Shown: positions 46,370-57,345, counted from the first letter of the stretch. The stretch: 64,000 bases of DNA from Cristatella mucedo (GCA_009760855.2 WPIO01000007.1:860501-924500); one strand, 5' to 3'. Notes: generated by a model not told the origin, from the sequence alone. Program-made: numbers and translations.

Positions 46370-46493
46370 CACTGTCGTCTTGTTTGGTAGGCAGAGGCTG
46401 ACACTGTGGATGCTCAGAATGCCGAAGCCACCTATCTTCAGAGTTACGTTGTAGCGTTTCGACAAAATTACGGTGCAGACCCAGGCGAATATC
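46370..46493 (-). CDS. BLTP2: BLTP2 exon 2
   Basis: Acceptor TGTGCAG, donor GTAGGT. It finishes the hydrophobic N-terminus (IFAWVCTVILSKRYNV) and then reads LKIGGFGILSIHSVSL, which matches the LKIG-SF-x-I-x-NVSL block at the same place in human BLTP2. A second open frame (IRLGLHRNFVETLQ) runs through the same bases, but its phase does not join the flanking exons. Confidence 0.82.
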
Positions 46494-47267
46494 CTGCACA
46501 ATCATATTGGCCATCGTTACCATACACATTCACATTAATCCCATGATAAGGGAACCAAGTCTTGCCTTCGGGTATTACTATATTATTACATTGGTTTTGC
46601 TGAGTTAAGACCTTAGCAAACAAGGTAGGTGCTTCGTATGTGCAGGCATGGTGTATGTGTAAGTGTGAGCCCACGCTTAAATGCGTGAGCATATACGTAG
46701 GTGCCTTGTGTGCCCGCGCACGCGTCTAGCTTTGCGTGCCAGTGCAAGCGTTCTACTGACAGCACACCACAGTTCCATAAAATACCTTAGTTATGAGTAC
46801 TTCAAAAACCTGCTACCATTCCAAACTGATCCATAACAAGAATATTAACAAAGCAACCACTCGCTGACACTACGACGGATCACTAAAGGCTCTAATTCTA
46901 CTTGCACTACTACGTGGGTCATTTTTAGACTGAGATTGTATGGTGTAAAAGTACACAACGAAGCTGGGCTTCAGGCTTGCTCACAGCCGTGGCAGGCACT
47001 GAGTCGGCAGGCGAGCATCGCACAAGTGAATAAAATCCATACACACTAACAAGCAGGCGAAATAGCAAGCCTGTCTTCGACCCTACACAAACTAAATGAA
47101 TAAATACGCAATTACGTGCAAGTACCCACTGAATAGCAGGCAAGGGTGGTCGGCGAAATACTAGTCGCGGAATTATTCAGCTACAGACTGAGTGGCATCC
47201 AGAACAAATGCTAGCGAATAAGGTGAGAAAGAACAGCGACCGTGTACGGCTGCGCGTTCACGCTAAC
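46494..47267 (-). other. BLTP2 intron 1
   Basis: 774 bp, no recognised repeat. The plus and minus open frames here have no match. Confidence 0.75.
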
Positions 47268-47326
47268 CAGGTAAGCACCCATGGCAGGAGCACTATAATA
47301 ACCGTGAGCCAGATATAAGACCCCAT
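47268..47326 (-). CDS. BLTP2: BLTP2 exon 1: start codon and N-terminal membrane anchor
   Basis: Encodes MGSYIWLTVIIVLLPWVLT plus two bases of the next codon, a single hydrophobic segment like the N-terminal anchor of human BLTP2. The donor is GTTAGC. The leftover TG joins the first G of the next exon to make Trp, so the phase fits. The ATG at 47326 was chosen because the anchor length matches the family. The frame stays open upstream for at least 15 codons, so an earlier start is not excluded. Confidence 0.72.
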
Positions 47327-48095
47327 AGGAATGATATGAAGAAAAGCTACAAACGGAGTCGCTGAACCAGTCACTAGTCGACCTTGATCTAGATTAAAGG
47401 CCGCTCTGCAGCCTGCGCAAATGACATGCTATCTGGCATCACCCGTCTAAAGCTAAGGACATTCAAGCACACTTCTAGCATATGAGTGTGGTGAATTTAG
47501 CGCACGCATTTGATGATTAATAGGGTTATAGCAGCGACCTTACACCGGTCCATGCCCCGACCGCAGTCTAATAACTCCCTGGTGAAGCAGCCGGCTCGAG
47601 AGCCAGATTATGACTGCCGAAATATTTATTGATTGCGTTGCATAAATTATAACGTTAGGAGCCGGTAATGTGTTAATCTATGGCTAGGCGTCATAATAGC
47701 CATAGGTGTATTAGTCAGTTAGCAGTGCTCTAGGCTTTGCACCAGATAAGAGTGTGGGCGAGGCCACGCCCACAATGTCATTCTCCCCTAGCCGGACTCA
47801 CACCGCTGCGCCCGGCCAACGGGCGCGCTGAGTACCTACCGCTTTTGCAGGCATTGCAGTTGGACAGTATCGGCTGACTAAGCTGGATTTCATTGTAACG
47901 GTCAGCTGTGGTGGCGTGACCCGCTAGTCCAACAGCAAGGAACTGTGCGTCGGCCTGTACACACGCTATCTACTCGCTCTCCCTTCTTCTCGCTCACTTT
48001 CTCTTCTCTCCCATCGCTCCGGAGCTGCATCCATGACGGCTAACACTTCATCGGTATGTACACTCGCTCGCTTCGCGTTGCCTGCGTACCATACA
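47327..48095. promoter_or_regulatory. BLTP2 5' flank, probable promoter region
   Basis: Relatively G+C- and CpG-rich for this window around 47740-47960 (for example GCGCCCGGCCAACGGGCGCG) and free of recognised TEs. Position and composition suggest the promoter; no TATA box or defined start site can be shown. On the plus strand an ATG at 48033 reads MTANTSS and then meets GTATGT, a possible first coding exon of a divergent gene, very speculative. Confidence 0.35.
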
Positions 48096-48390
48096 ATACA
48101 GTCGTCGTCGAAATGAAATGTAATGTATCTCCGTCTGTTACTCCACAAAGCCATAAAGACCACGTGTGTGTTAAGCAGGAGAGTTGTGTACAGTGCAAAG
48201 ACAGCCTAAGCGGCTTTCGGTACGCATTCGGTAGCCAACAGACTTCGTCTCATGCAACAAAGAGAAAGTGGGAAGCATTGTAGAGTCAGAAGAGCAGTTG
48301 AGGTGGTGAGTAACATGGAAGTTGCAGCTCAGGACCGCTGAAAATGATAATCCATAGTCGGCAGCAGGAGACTAGACGCGTCATTACAAT
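48095..48390 (-). mobile_element. LINE-B 3' tail copy
   Basis: Antisense: CGGCTTTCGGTACGCATTCG, GTAGCCAACAGACTTCGTCT, CAACAAAGAGAAAGTGGGAA, matching the tail at 14.3 kb. It sits just outside the BLTP2 promoter. Confidence 0.8.
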
Positions 48391-48467
48391 AGCCGGCTTG
48401 TGGGGGGTAACGTTCATCTTCGTCGCTTCATCATCGCACGCACGAGCCCCAACAGGGGTAATATATA

Positions 48468-49430
48468 CAATAATAATGCACCTGATAAAGTGCCATCAGA
48501 GAAGTCAATCTCTCTCTAGGCGCTTTACATTTTCTGCACAGGGAAATGCAATTGAATGGTAAGTAAAATCATACTTTATAAACAAACAAAGTGAGTAACA
48601 TGGTTAGGGTTGACATGCACAGGGTCAGCATGCAAATGTGGTTAGTGGCAGCATGCACAGTGTCAGCACACATAAGCACATTAAGGACAAATCACAGGGA
48701 CCCACTAAATGCTGTCCTAAATAGATGTGTTTTCAAGTTTTTTTTAAATGTAGTCAGGTCAGGGGATGTTCGGACGCAGGTTGGGATGGAGTTCCAGGCT
48801 TTGGGAGCATACAAACTAAATGCACGGTCTCCAAAGGATTTAAGGTTTGGACGAGGTATTTGTAGACTGTTGGATTCCAAAAAGTGGGTGGTACGGTGCT
48901 TTGCCTGATGGGGGAGTATATCTGAGAGGTAGGCTGGAGCCAAATAATGAAGTGACCTAAAAGTGAGCGACAAAATCTCGAAGTCATTCCGTTGCTTGAC
49001 TGGTAGCCAGTGCATGTCGGCGAGAAGTTTTGTAGTTTGGCAACTGCGACGCTCACGACAGACAAGCCTATCTCCGTAGTGTTGCACCAGCTGCAATCGC
49101 CTGATCGCACATGCTGGTAGGCCAGTAAGCAGTGAGTTGTAGAAGTTGAGATGGGATGTCACGAATGCATGGACAACATGGACGTGGTATCCTTATCTAA
49201 ACAAGCCCAAATTTTAGCAATGTTATGAAGCTGAAAATAGGCAGATTTGAGTGTGGAGCTGATGTGGTCGTCTAACAAGAGGTCGCTTTGGAAAATGACA
49301 CCTAGATTTCGAGCAGATTCAACAGGAGATATGCTGGCAGAGCCAATTTTGAGCGTCAGCCATTCCAATTTGTGAATGGAGTTCAAGGCTGAAAGGCCTG
49401 GCGGCGGTTTCGCACAAGACCATGCGCCAG
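48468..49430 (-). mobile_element. LINE-A 3' third, fairly young
   Basis: Antisense tail GCACCTGATAAAGTGCCATC, 3' UTR, then RT C-terminus with NSIPTCVRTSPDLTTFKKNL and HWLPVKQRNDFEILSLTFRS and LLLDDHISSTLKSAYFQLHN. Few stops. Confidence 0.9.
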
Positions 49431-49554
49431 TAGGTAGTTCAGCGATGCTCTGGACACTGTAAGAGAGTTGCATTACATCTTTGCTCATGTTATACTTTAT
49501 AATTCATCCGTGCTGTTTATTAGACCTCCAAAATATGGATATGAATTTGCTCTA

Positions 49555-49670
49555 AATACAATTATATAAGTAGGTATATATATTATATATATATATATAT
49601 TTATATAATTTGTGTGTATGTGTGTATACATACAAATTTGTGTGTGTGTGTGTGTGCATGTGTGCGTGCC
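49555..49670. repeat. AT and TG microsatellites
   Basis: (TA)n near 49580-49605 followed by (TG)n near 49640-49660, joined directly to a LINE-A tail. Confidence 0.9.
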
Positions 49671-49671
49671 T

Positions 49672-49742
49672 ATAATAATGATAATTCACTTGATGAAGCG
49701 CCCTCAGAGAACTTAATCTCTCTCTAGGCGCTTTACATTTCC
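49672..49742 (-). mobile_element. LINE-A tail stub
   Basis: AATTCACTTGATGAAGCGCC, CTCAGAGAACTTAATC, GGCGCTTTACATTT. Near-consensus terminal 70 bp. Confidence 0.85.
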
Positions 49743-49769
49743 TACGCGTGTGTAGGGATAAATATTAAT

Positions 49770-49988
49770 ATGGGATGTCAAGGTATGGCCGCTCATCGTT
49801 GCTGCCGTATCCCCCCACTGTCAGCATACTTGTGTGCACTTGTACCGCATCCACAAGTCGCTAGCTGTGCTCCAGATGTTCAGGGATTCGCCTGTATTTG
49901 TCTTACGTCGGTCGGAACTGGTACCGTTACGAGCGCTGAGTTTGCGGCTTATTTCTTTCCGGACTCGGTAGTCCTAAACTGTCCGTAA
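49770..49988 (+). CDS. Unidentified reading frame, related to 59998-60231
   Basis: Contains PHPQVASCAPDVQGF, then VTSAEFAAYFFPDSVV. It shares QVA-x(5)-VQGF-x(5)-T and the AxFA..F.D pattern with the minus-strand frame at 60.1 kb. Family not recognised. A further open stretch, VVIGGAVHLSMLAFQAAVGS, follows at about 50100. Probably a decayed mobile-element or gene copy. Confidence 0.35.
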   Translation: MGCQGMAAHRCCRIPPLSAYLCALVPHPQVASCAPDVQGFACICLTSVGTGTVTSAEFAAYFFPDSVVLNCP

Positions 49989-50293
49989 CGCGGCAACGTG
50001 CTTGCGCCAACCGTATTTACATCAATAGCAGTGCCAATTTATGTACGGACTGATAACACTTAGAGAGAAAGCTGAGATAAGCTTACAAAGAACAACGTGT
50101 GGTTATTGGCGGAGCTGTCCATCTTTCTATGCTGGCCTTCCAGGCTGCCGTTGGGAGCTTAGGTCGTTTTCGAGAAGCCGACCAGCATAAGTAGATTTCG
50201 TGGCTGTGGGGCGAAAACTTAACTCATTACAGCATTCTGGCTTCTTTTCACGTTATGTACGCTCCTTAGCACTTCTCAAAGCTGCCAAAAGTA

Positions 50294-50629
50294 GTGCATG
50301 TATTTCATGAGCAGCATGAGCATCGAAAACAACTCTTTATTAATCATCGAAAACTGTTGACTTTGGTAATTCCTGAGAGACTTCCCATCGGCACTGGCTG
50401 GGGGCTTCAATTAAACTGTAGCAGCCAGCGAGTGGATGTGCTTAGACGTGGTACTAGAATTCAATTTTTCGTAAGGCGAAATGTCTATATGTACCTTCTA
50501 TGTCTACATAGACAGTATTATCAAGGCAATGAGCAGAACAACGGAAGTATTTCTTCATCAGACGGAGGCCCATGCTGCATACCGTTTATTCGTGTGCTCA
50601 CTGATTTGCAGGATATCCGCTTACCCTGA
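50294..50629 (+). CDS. Unassigned 111-codon open frame
   Basis: Starts MHVFHEQHEHRKQLFINHRK. No family recognised, no splice or promoter support. Confidence 0.15.
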   Translation: MHVFHEQHEHRKQLFINHRKLLTLVIPERLPIGTGWGLQLNCSSQRVDVLRRGTRIQFFVRRNVYMYLLCLHRQYYQGNEQNNGSISSSDGGPCCIPFIRVLTDLQDIRLP

Positions 50630-50697
50630 AGTTGTTCCCTGGGTGAGATACTGTGAAGTATTGCATGATACGATTGTTTTTAAAGCTTCACGATAAA

Positions 50698-50830
50698 AAT
50701 AATAAATGCTTCATTTCTATAGCGCCATCGGAGAACCTAATGTCTATCTTGGCACTTTCTGTATGTTCGGCAGGGCTCGAGCCCGTGACTTTTATGTTAA
50801 ACACGAACACCTTACCCAGGGTCAAACCAA
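50698..50830 (-). mobile_element. SINE2 copy
   Basis: Antisense tail TTCTATAGCGCCATCGGAGA, ACCTAATGTC, then CAGGGCTCGAGCCCGTGACT (B box) and CACCTTACCCAGGG (A-box side). Confidence 0.7.
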
Positions 50831-50989
50831 GAATCAAGATAACTGAACTCTTTCAAGGCACTTCTGATATTGTAAGAAAGTTTTTCAATTGGTTAGTGAT
50901 AATCTGCATTTTCAGCCTTAACGAGAATTGTATCATGGGATGACGTCAGTCAAAAGTAAGCTGTAGCCTTTTGCAGCTTGCGAACTGGA

Positions 50990-51480
50990 GGCACGGCCAG
51001 CAAAGGATTTGAGGGTGTTTAGAGGCACAGCTAAACGACTTGAGTCAGTCAGAGCTGGTGGCGCAATGCGAAGTCTGATTGGGAATTATTTCAGACACAA
51101 GACCGGAGATAAAGAAAGAAGGCACACATGAGTGAGTGCAAAAACCTTGAAGTCTATGACCTGCTTGATAGCATGCTTAGCTGCATAGTTGTGCACCAAC
51201 TGTAAGCTTCTTATTGTATAGAAATTATGACCTGTGAGTAGAGAGCTGTAGTGCATACTTGACCTGGTTTGACGTGGTTGTCTAGTGAAAAGTTACTTTG
51301 GAGCAGGATATGGAGATCGCATCCAGATGCTGCATAGTATGTGCCGGCTGAACCATGTGTGAGGCTTACGCTTTCCAAAATCCGAGAACAGATAGATTTA
51401 CCCACATTTTTAAATTATTGCCATTCAATTTAAGATAGTTTGGTACGATCCAAATGCGAATGTCAGCAATTTAATTTACG
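50990..51480 (-). mobile_element. LINE-A C-terminal fragment
   Basis: GCAAAGGATTTGAGGGTGTT and later CCTTGAAGTCTATGACCTGC follow the antisense RT C-terminus of LINE-A. Degraded. Confidence 0.6.
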
Positions 51481-51519
51481 AGAGAGTTTGACATTCGGGA
51501 AGACGTAGAGGCGACACTT

Positions 51520-51700
51520 CCTCAACTGCCCTCCTAACTAAGCAATGCTTCTTCATTTGTCTTTGTTGATTGAGTTGACGGTTTGTTGACAACTGTATGC
51601 GGACCAAAAGCCGCTTAGGGTTTGAGTGTGCTATAGAAAAGTCTCCTGCATAACACCCATTTAGTCTTTGGGGAGTTATAGACGAAGATAACTCAAAGCG
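51520..51700 (+). mobile_element. LINE-B 3' tail copy
   Basis: CTCAACTGCCCTCCTAACTA, ACCAAAAGCCGCTTAGGGTT, AAGTCTCCTGCATAACACCC and GGGAGTTATAGACGAAGATA match the tail at 14.3 kb in the same order. Confidence 0.7.
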
Positions 51701-51794
51701 CATGTATAGCCATGTGTAACCTGCATGAAGACGAAAGTTGGGATTTGAAGAGAGGTTTTTACAGAGTTTTCATACTTTAAAGGTTCTCTGGACG

Positions 51795-51960
51795 ACCGTT
51801 ACATAGTGAAATTAAGTATCTGAAACCTCCAACAATGGTAGGACTTTAACCAATGCTGTGCACAGCCTGGGGTGCACAGGCAAAATGATAGCGCTCAGAA
51901 CGACTTGTCGATCAATGGTATCAAACGCTCCGGCGATATCCAGCAAAACGCTGCCTTGTT
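51795..51960 (-). mobile_element. Reverse-transcriptase fragment
   Basis: The minus strand reads SVLLDIAGAFDTIDRQVV, an RT motif A (LLDI-x-x-AFDTID), followed by LSAIILPVHP. Family unclear; SINE2 abuts it at 51955. Confidence 0.65.
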
Positions 51961-52112
51961 TGGCCAGTGGTTAGGGTGCTCTCCCGGACCGAGGTCAAGA
52001 TGAATGTATAAGATGACTGAAAGCCGTTGACTCGAGCCCCATGGCATATGTGTAGCGCTTGAGTAGAGATTAGGTTCACTTAGATAATTGTGGCGCTATA
52101 CAAATGAATAGT
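51955..52112 (+). mobile_element. SINE2 copy
   Basis: TTTGGCCAGTGGTTAGGGTG (A box), TTGACTCGAGCCCCATGG (B box), then GCGCTTGAGTAGAGATTAGG and GTGGCGCTATACAAATGAAT. Confidence 0.8.
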
Positions 52113-52824
52113 TAGCTATTCATTGGAAGGTCGCCATACACCCATGACAAAGCTGACTCAGGGAAGTGATAAGCTTTAAGCCTTACTAGAACTTCCTCAC
52201 TAGGTTTGAAGAAGTTGTAAGAGATTAACTGTTCTGCCACTAATAGTTCCACTGTCTTTGATAGGAACTGCAGTAGGAACTAGATTCAGAAATAGCTGGC
52301 GTTGCATTGATTTCAGAATAAGTTGCCTGAGAGCAGTCTTGCTGTCTGAAGCCGCAACGAGACCTGAGGCTAAGAACATACTAATTATTCTAATTATGCA
52401 GAGCAGCAGCAAATCTATGCATCTCAGAAGAAGAAAAAGCATTAGGTATACATGCGGTCAAGAGGGCTAGTAGCCTTCTTAGAAAAGAAGATGAACTTCG
52501 AGATGAGGTTACTTGTTGCAATTTTAGAGGTTAAAATAGACGATGCAAGGAGCGAAAGGGTGCTGAGGCCAGTGCGAATATAGCAGCGTTCTCTAGCTAC
52601 GACTGACCCTTGTGCAATTACCCTCACGCTCTACATTATGTCAGAAACCAAGCATTGTTTGAGCTGTGCATTATTGAAATATGACAGTTGGACCAGATTG
52701 CATCGCGACTTCCAATGGTGCGTGTCTGCACGAGAAGTCTAATCTTTGTTGCCTCTGTATTCCGCTAGGCTAGCTGGATTTAGAGCCTGCTGATCCCGCC
52801 ATTATTTCCACTGTTGCCTGAGAC

Positions 52825-53070
52825 ATGCCTATAACATATGGCAGCCGCTGCAGACTTCTTCAACTATATTACAGACTGGATTTGCCCCCAGTGTCTGAAG
52901 CCAAAACTCTTCTTCGCCAACGAGAGTCACCTGAAGGGGACATCCCTACGTTTAAGCACCGTTTCGATCGTGACCCAGTGCCACTGGTTAAACGCAAAGT
53001 TTGCTGCAAGGAAATAGAGAAGAAATTGGCCAGTATGGCCGTAATCCCACTGCCCCTAAGGCTGCTATGA
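52825..53070 (+). CDS. Unassigned 81-codon open frame
   Basis: Hydrophilic, with Arg/Lys-rich KRKVCCKEIEKKLASMAV near its end. No family recognised. Confidence 0.15.
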   Translation: MPITYGSRCRLLQLYYRLDLPPVSEAKTLLRQRESPEGDIPTFKHRFDRDPVPLVKRKVCCKEIEKKLASMAVIPLPLRLL

Positions 53071-53529
53071 TTGTAGGTGTTGGTCAGAATAAGTGGGTTC
53101 GAATCATCTATCCACGAACTCAGATGATACGCTTGAATATTTTAGTCCCAGTAGATAATTTTGGATAGAGCACTAGTGGAAAAAAGTTGGTACCGATGGA
53201 TGATAACCTTAACAAGAAATGTTTATGCTGCCCTGAGAGAACCAAGTCTCTACCCAGGCCCCTTAAGCATGCAGCAAGTGAAGAAGCAGTTAAGGCTTAA
53301 TTAAATTTATGCTGCTGTACCAAAACAGTTGCACAAGGAGTAATGTTAATGACGTGTTTCAACCAGATCCCTCGTGCCAATCCGACGGGAAAAATTCAAA
53401 TGATGTGGTATGTTAAGCTCCGACTTGAACTTCGTTTTAAGAAGTCCGGGTAGAATGAAAATCTATTTAATTTCAATCACTTCCTTCGAGTCGACACTCG
53501 GTATCTTGGAGAAGCCAGGACTTCCTTTT

Positions 53530-53695
53530 CATTCCCCCTAACCATATTATTCATTTTGTTTGTTTTTCAAGCATGATTTTACTTACCATTCAATTGCATT
53601 TTCCTTTGCAGCAAATGTAATGGACCTAGAAAGAGATTAAGTTCTCTGAGGGCGCCTTATCAAGTGCATTATTATTATTATTATTATTATATTAA
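53530..53695 (+). mobile_element. LINE-A tail
   Basis: CATATTATTCATTTTGTTTG, ACTTACCATTCAATTGCATT, CTAGAAAGAGATTAAGTTCT, then GCATTATTATTATTATT. Confidence 0.9.
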
Positions 53696-54221
53696 AAAAA
53701 CAAAGTCCTGCCAGTCAGACCCAAAGCAAATCTGTAAGATGGTAAACAATTTGCTGGCCAATATAGATAGGTCCTACTCCCGATATATTTCCGGCTAGGT
53801 CAAAAGGTTTTCGGCGTTTTTGTTGCTACTTTAATAAGGTCGAATAAAAAGAGCTCGTCTCCTGAAGATCATATATCATCGCCTCTGCCGTCTTCACTGG
53901 TTAACAAATGTAGCCCAGTTGTGACCAAGATTTGGAATGCTTTTCTGAAAAACGGGATTGTACCCAAGTCATTTAAATCGGCAATCTTTAGATCGATGCA
54001 TAAAAAGCCTGGATTGAATACTGAGGTCCTTGTAAACTATCGCCCACTTTCTTGTCTTTCTTATTTGTCAAAGATTTAAAAAAATGTTGTCACTAAGCAG
54101 CTAGAAGCACACGTTAAACAAATGAAATTTTACAGACGTCTCAATCGGGTTTCAAGCTGCAGCACTCTACTAAGACTGGCTCTCCTTGGTGTAACCAATG
54201 ACATCCTAAGTACCAACGATA

Positions 54222-54250
54222 AAAATTATATATATATATATAATATATAC
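54222..54250. repeat. (AT)n microsatellite
   Basis: TA repeat at the edge of the insertions that split LINE-B. Confidence 0.9.
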
Positions 54251-54392
54251 TAGCTGATTTAACAGCCTCTTCTGTATTGTGACAGCCAAGCCTAAATGGC
54301 AATCACCACCGCTTGCAGCTGCAATGAAGGATCACTCACCACAGGATTCGAACCCACAACCTCTGGAGTAAAAAGCAACCGCCTTACCTAGT
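54250..54392 (-). mobile_element. SINE1 copy inside LINE-B
   Basis: TTTAACAGCCTCTTCTGTAT, AATCACCACCGCTTGCAGCT, GGATTCGAACCCACAACCTC (antisense B box), CCGCCTTACCTAGTGA (antisense A box). Confidence 0.85.
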
Positions 54393-54484
54393 GATATTAC
54401 TCACCATTCAATTGTGTTTCTCTTTGCAACAAGTGTAAAGCGCCTACAAAGAGATTGAGTTCTCTGAGGGCGCTTTATCAACTG

Positions 54485-54520
<36 letters not shown>

Positions 54521-54525
54521 GATTA
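54392..54525 (+). mobile_element. LINE-A tail inside LINE-B
   Basis: ATTACTCACCATTCAATTGT, AAAGAGATTGAGTTCTCTGA, GGGCGCTTTATCAACTGCAT, (TTA)n to 54520. Confidence 0.9.
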
Positions 54526-55639
54526 GTGGATGTCACTGCTCTAGCCCTGCTAGATCTAATAGCTGCCTTTGACACCATGAGTCACAATATCCTATTCGAA
54601 CGATTGAAAATAAGCGATAGGTCTGGCAAACAAAGCTCTGGCTTGGTTTAAATCGTATTTGTTTGATCGTATTCAATCCGTGTCGTGTGAGGGTCGGGAC
54701 TCATCTACCAGAACGGTCACCCGTGAAGTCCCTCTAGGGTTTGTCCTCGGTCGTTTTTTGTTCTCTATTTGTACTGAACATCTGAGATAAAGTTTATCCG
54801 GCCCATTGAATAGATTATCACGTTTAAGCTGGCAAAACTCAACTGTATTTGTCATTTAAACCTTAAGAACTTACTTTAGCGACGAATAAGCTGAATGCTT
54901 GCCTTCCCGACATTCGACACTAGATGTCAACAAATTTCATTTAAATTAACGATGATTCAGCGTAACTACTGTTCATAGCACACATCAAATGCGTGGCTGC
55001 ACTAGAAAGACTTGCTCTTCAAATAGATAATGCAGTTGTGCGACCGTCACCATCTTCTCTGAATTTAGGTGTTATCTTCGACGGCTGCCTACACTTAAAA
55101 AGCGTCGTTAAGGAGACTGCTTCCACAGCTAGCCATCACATCCGATCCTTGTCTAAGATTAGGAGCTATCTTCAACGATGGCTTCCAAAAATTTAAATAA
55201 TTCCTTAGGTTTGTCTGTGCTATTTTATTGTAATTCCCTTATGGCTGGGCTACCTAAAAAGCAACTAGGCTACTGCAGCAGGCAATGAATAGGACTTCAA
55301 TGGTGGTTGAGAAATCTTTGAGGTTTTGCTATGTGTCCCCTTTGCTGAAAGAGCTAGGATGGCTGCCGGCTAATCAACATAAACAAGGCAAAGTTCATAA
55401 ACTGACAGCTAAGGCCAGTCGCGGCTTGCCTCCTTCATACCTAACTGAACTGCTGTACCAGTTTTGGCCACCTCATACCTTAAGTTCCAGTATAAACAAG
55501 AAAACAGCTGTTCCATTACTCTGCTTAAAGACCGTTGGCGAAAGACGCTGCTCTGCAGGTCATAGATTGTGGAAATTACTACCACAGTTCTTATGTAATG
55601 GCAACTACTCTCCTGCAGCCGACTATGGCACATAAACTC

Positions 55640-55785
55640 CTTTGCTGCATGTATTGATGACATCGGCCTACGGACGCCAGCAAACTTTCTTAAATTGAGT
55701 GACGATAAGCCAACGTACTAGTCATGGGCAAATTAAATTTGAACCATAAATTGGAAAGGTTAATGCTCGAAATCGGCACTGCCAG

Positions 55786-55816
<31 letters not shown>

Positions 55817-56245
55817 AATCTCCACGAAATATAGGTGTCATGCTCTATAGTGACCTTTCATTTGACGAACACATCACCATCACGGTCAAGTCTGCATACT
55901 TTCATCTGCAGAACTATGCTAAAATTCTAGCTTGTTTAAAAAGGTGTACCACGTAACATTGCTAAAATTCTGGTTTGTATAGACAAAGTCACCACATCTA
56001 AATTGGTCTACGGATTTGTGACATCCTGCCTCAACATCAGTCACAAACTTCTTGCTGGTCTACCGGCCTGTGCAATCAGGCACTTACAGCTGGTGCAAAA
56101 CTCTGCAGCTAGATTTCTCTGTCGTGAGCATCGCAGTTGCCACATCACACCACTTCTCGCCAACCAGCGCGAACTTCTAGTCAAGCAACGCATCGACTGC
56201 AAGGTTTTGTCACACAAATTTAGATCCCTCCATTCTTTGGCTCCA
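55640..56245 (+). mobile_element. LINE-A fragment, upstream of the intact copy
   Basis: GCATGTATTGATGACATCGG, then TTAAATTGAGTGACGATAAG, an (AT)n insertion at 55783-55814, and FRSLHSLAPA near 56225. Same region as the next copy but older. Confidence 0.85.
55783..55814. repeat. (AT)n microsatellite in LINE-A
   Basis: About 16 TA units inserted in, or expanded within, the LINE-A fragment. Confidence 0.95.
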
Positions 56246-57345
56246 GCCCACTCAGTTGTACCTTTGCTTTGATCCCTCCCAGCCTTTGAGCACCTCAAAT
56301 TCTCTCAACTCACTTGCTGCATGCATTGATGACATCCGATCATGGATGGCAGCAAATTTTCTAAAACTAAACGATGATAAAACTAACTTACTAGTTATGG
56401 GCAAACCTAGTGTTATTCAGAAATTGGAAAGGCTGACTTTCAAAATTGGCTCTGCCAGCATATCTCCAGTTGAATCAGCTCGAAATCTAGGTGTCATATT
56501 CCAAAGCGACCTCTCGTTAGACGACCACATCAGCTCCACAGTCAAATCAGCCTATTTTCAGCTTCATAACATTGCTAAAATTAGGGCTTGTTTAGATAAG
56601 GATACCACGTCCAAGTTGGTCCATGCATTCGTGACATCTCGTCTCGACTTCTGCAACTCACTGCTTACTGGCCTACCAGCATGTGCGATCAGGCGATTGC
56701 AGCTGGTGCAAAACTCTGCAGCTAGGCTTGTCTGTCGTGAGCGTCGCAGTTGCCACATTACTCCACTTTTCGCAGACCTGCACTGGTTACCAGTCAAGCA
56801 ACAGATTGACTTCAAGGTTTTGTCGCTCACTTTTAGGTCTCTTCATTCTATGGCTCCAGCCTATCTTTCAGATATACTACCCCATCAGGCCAAGCATTAT
56901 ACCACCAGCTTTTCGGAATCCAACAGTCTAGAAATACCTCGTACAAACCTTAAATCCTTTGGAGACCGTGCATTTAGCTCGTATGCTCCCAAAGCCTGGA
57001 ACTCCCTCCCGACCTGCGTCAGAACATCCCCTGACCTGACCACATTTAAAAGAAACTTAAAAACATTCCTATTTAGGACAGCATTTAGTGGGTCCTTGTG
57101 ATTCGTCCTCAATGTGCTTATGCGTGCTGACACTGTTCATGCTGCCACTAACCACATTTGCATGCTGACCCTGTGCATGTCACCCCTAACCATATTGTTC
57201 ATTTTGTTTGTTTTTCAAGCATGATTTTACTTACCATTCTATTGCGTATCACTTTGCAGCAAATGTAAAGCGCCTAGAAAGAGATTAAGTTCTCTGAGGG
57301 CGCTTTATCAAGTGCAATATTATTATTATTATTATTAGCCCATCA
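56246..57345 (+). mobile_element. LINE-A, youngest copy, intact C-terminal RT frame
   Basis: An uninterrupted frame 56256-57101 covers the RT thumb and C-terminal domain: WMAANFLKLNDDKTNLLVMG, ARNLGVIFQSDLSLDDHI, HAFVTSRLDFCNSLLTGLP, ADLHWLPVKQQIDFKVLSLT, FGDRAFSSYAPKAWNSLP, typical of the CR1/L2 clade. The palm with YADD is missing, so the element is 5'-truncated just after it. A 3' UTR of about 200 bp and GCGCTTTATCAAGTGCAATA-(TTA)n follow. Confidence 0.93.

Larger units (their letters stand above)
53720..55640 (+). mobile_element. LINE-B (CR1/L2-like) copy, interrupted
   Basis: N-terminal RT words near 53930-54060 (PVVTKIWNAFLKNGIVPKSF, NYRPLSCLSYLSKI), motif A at 54540 (ALLDLIAAFDTM), then NLGVIFDGCLHLKSVVKET and HIRSLSKIRSYLQRWLPK near 55050-55190, and the LLYQFWPPHTL..RRCSAGHRLWKLLP end. 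Interrupted at 54220-54525 by an AT repeat, SINE1 and a LINE-A tail. Multiple stops. Confidence 0.82.
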
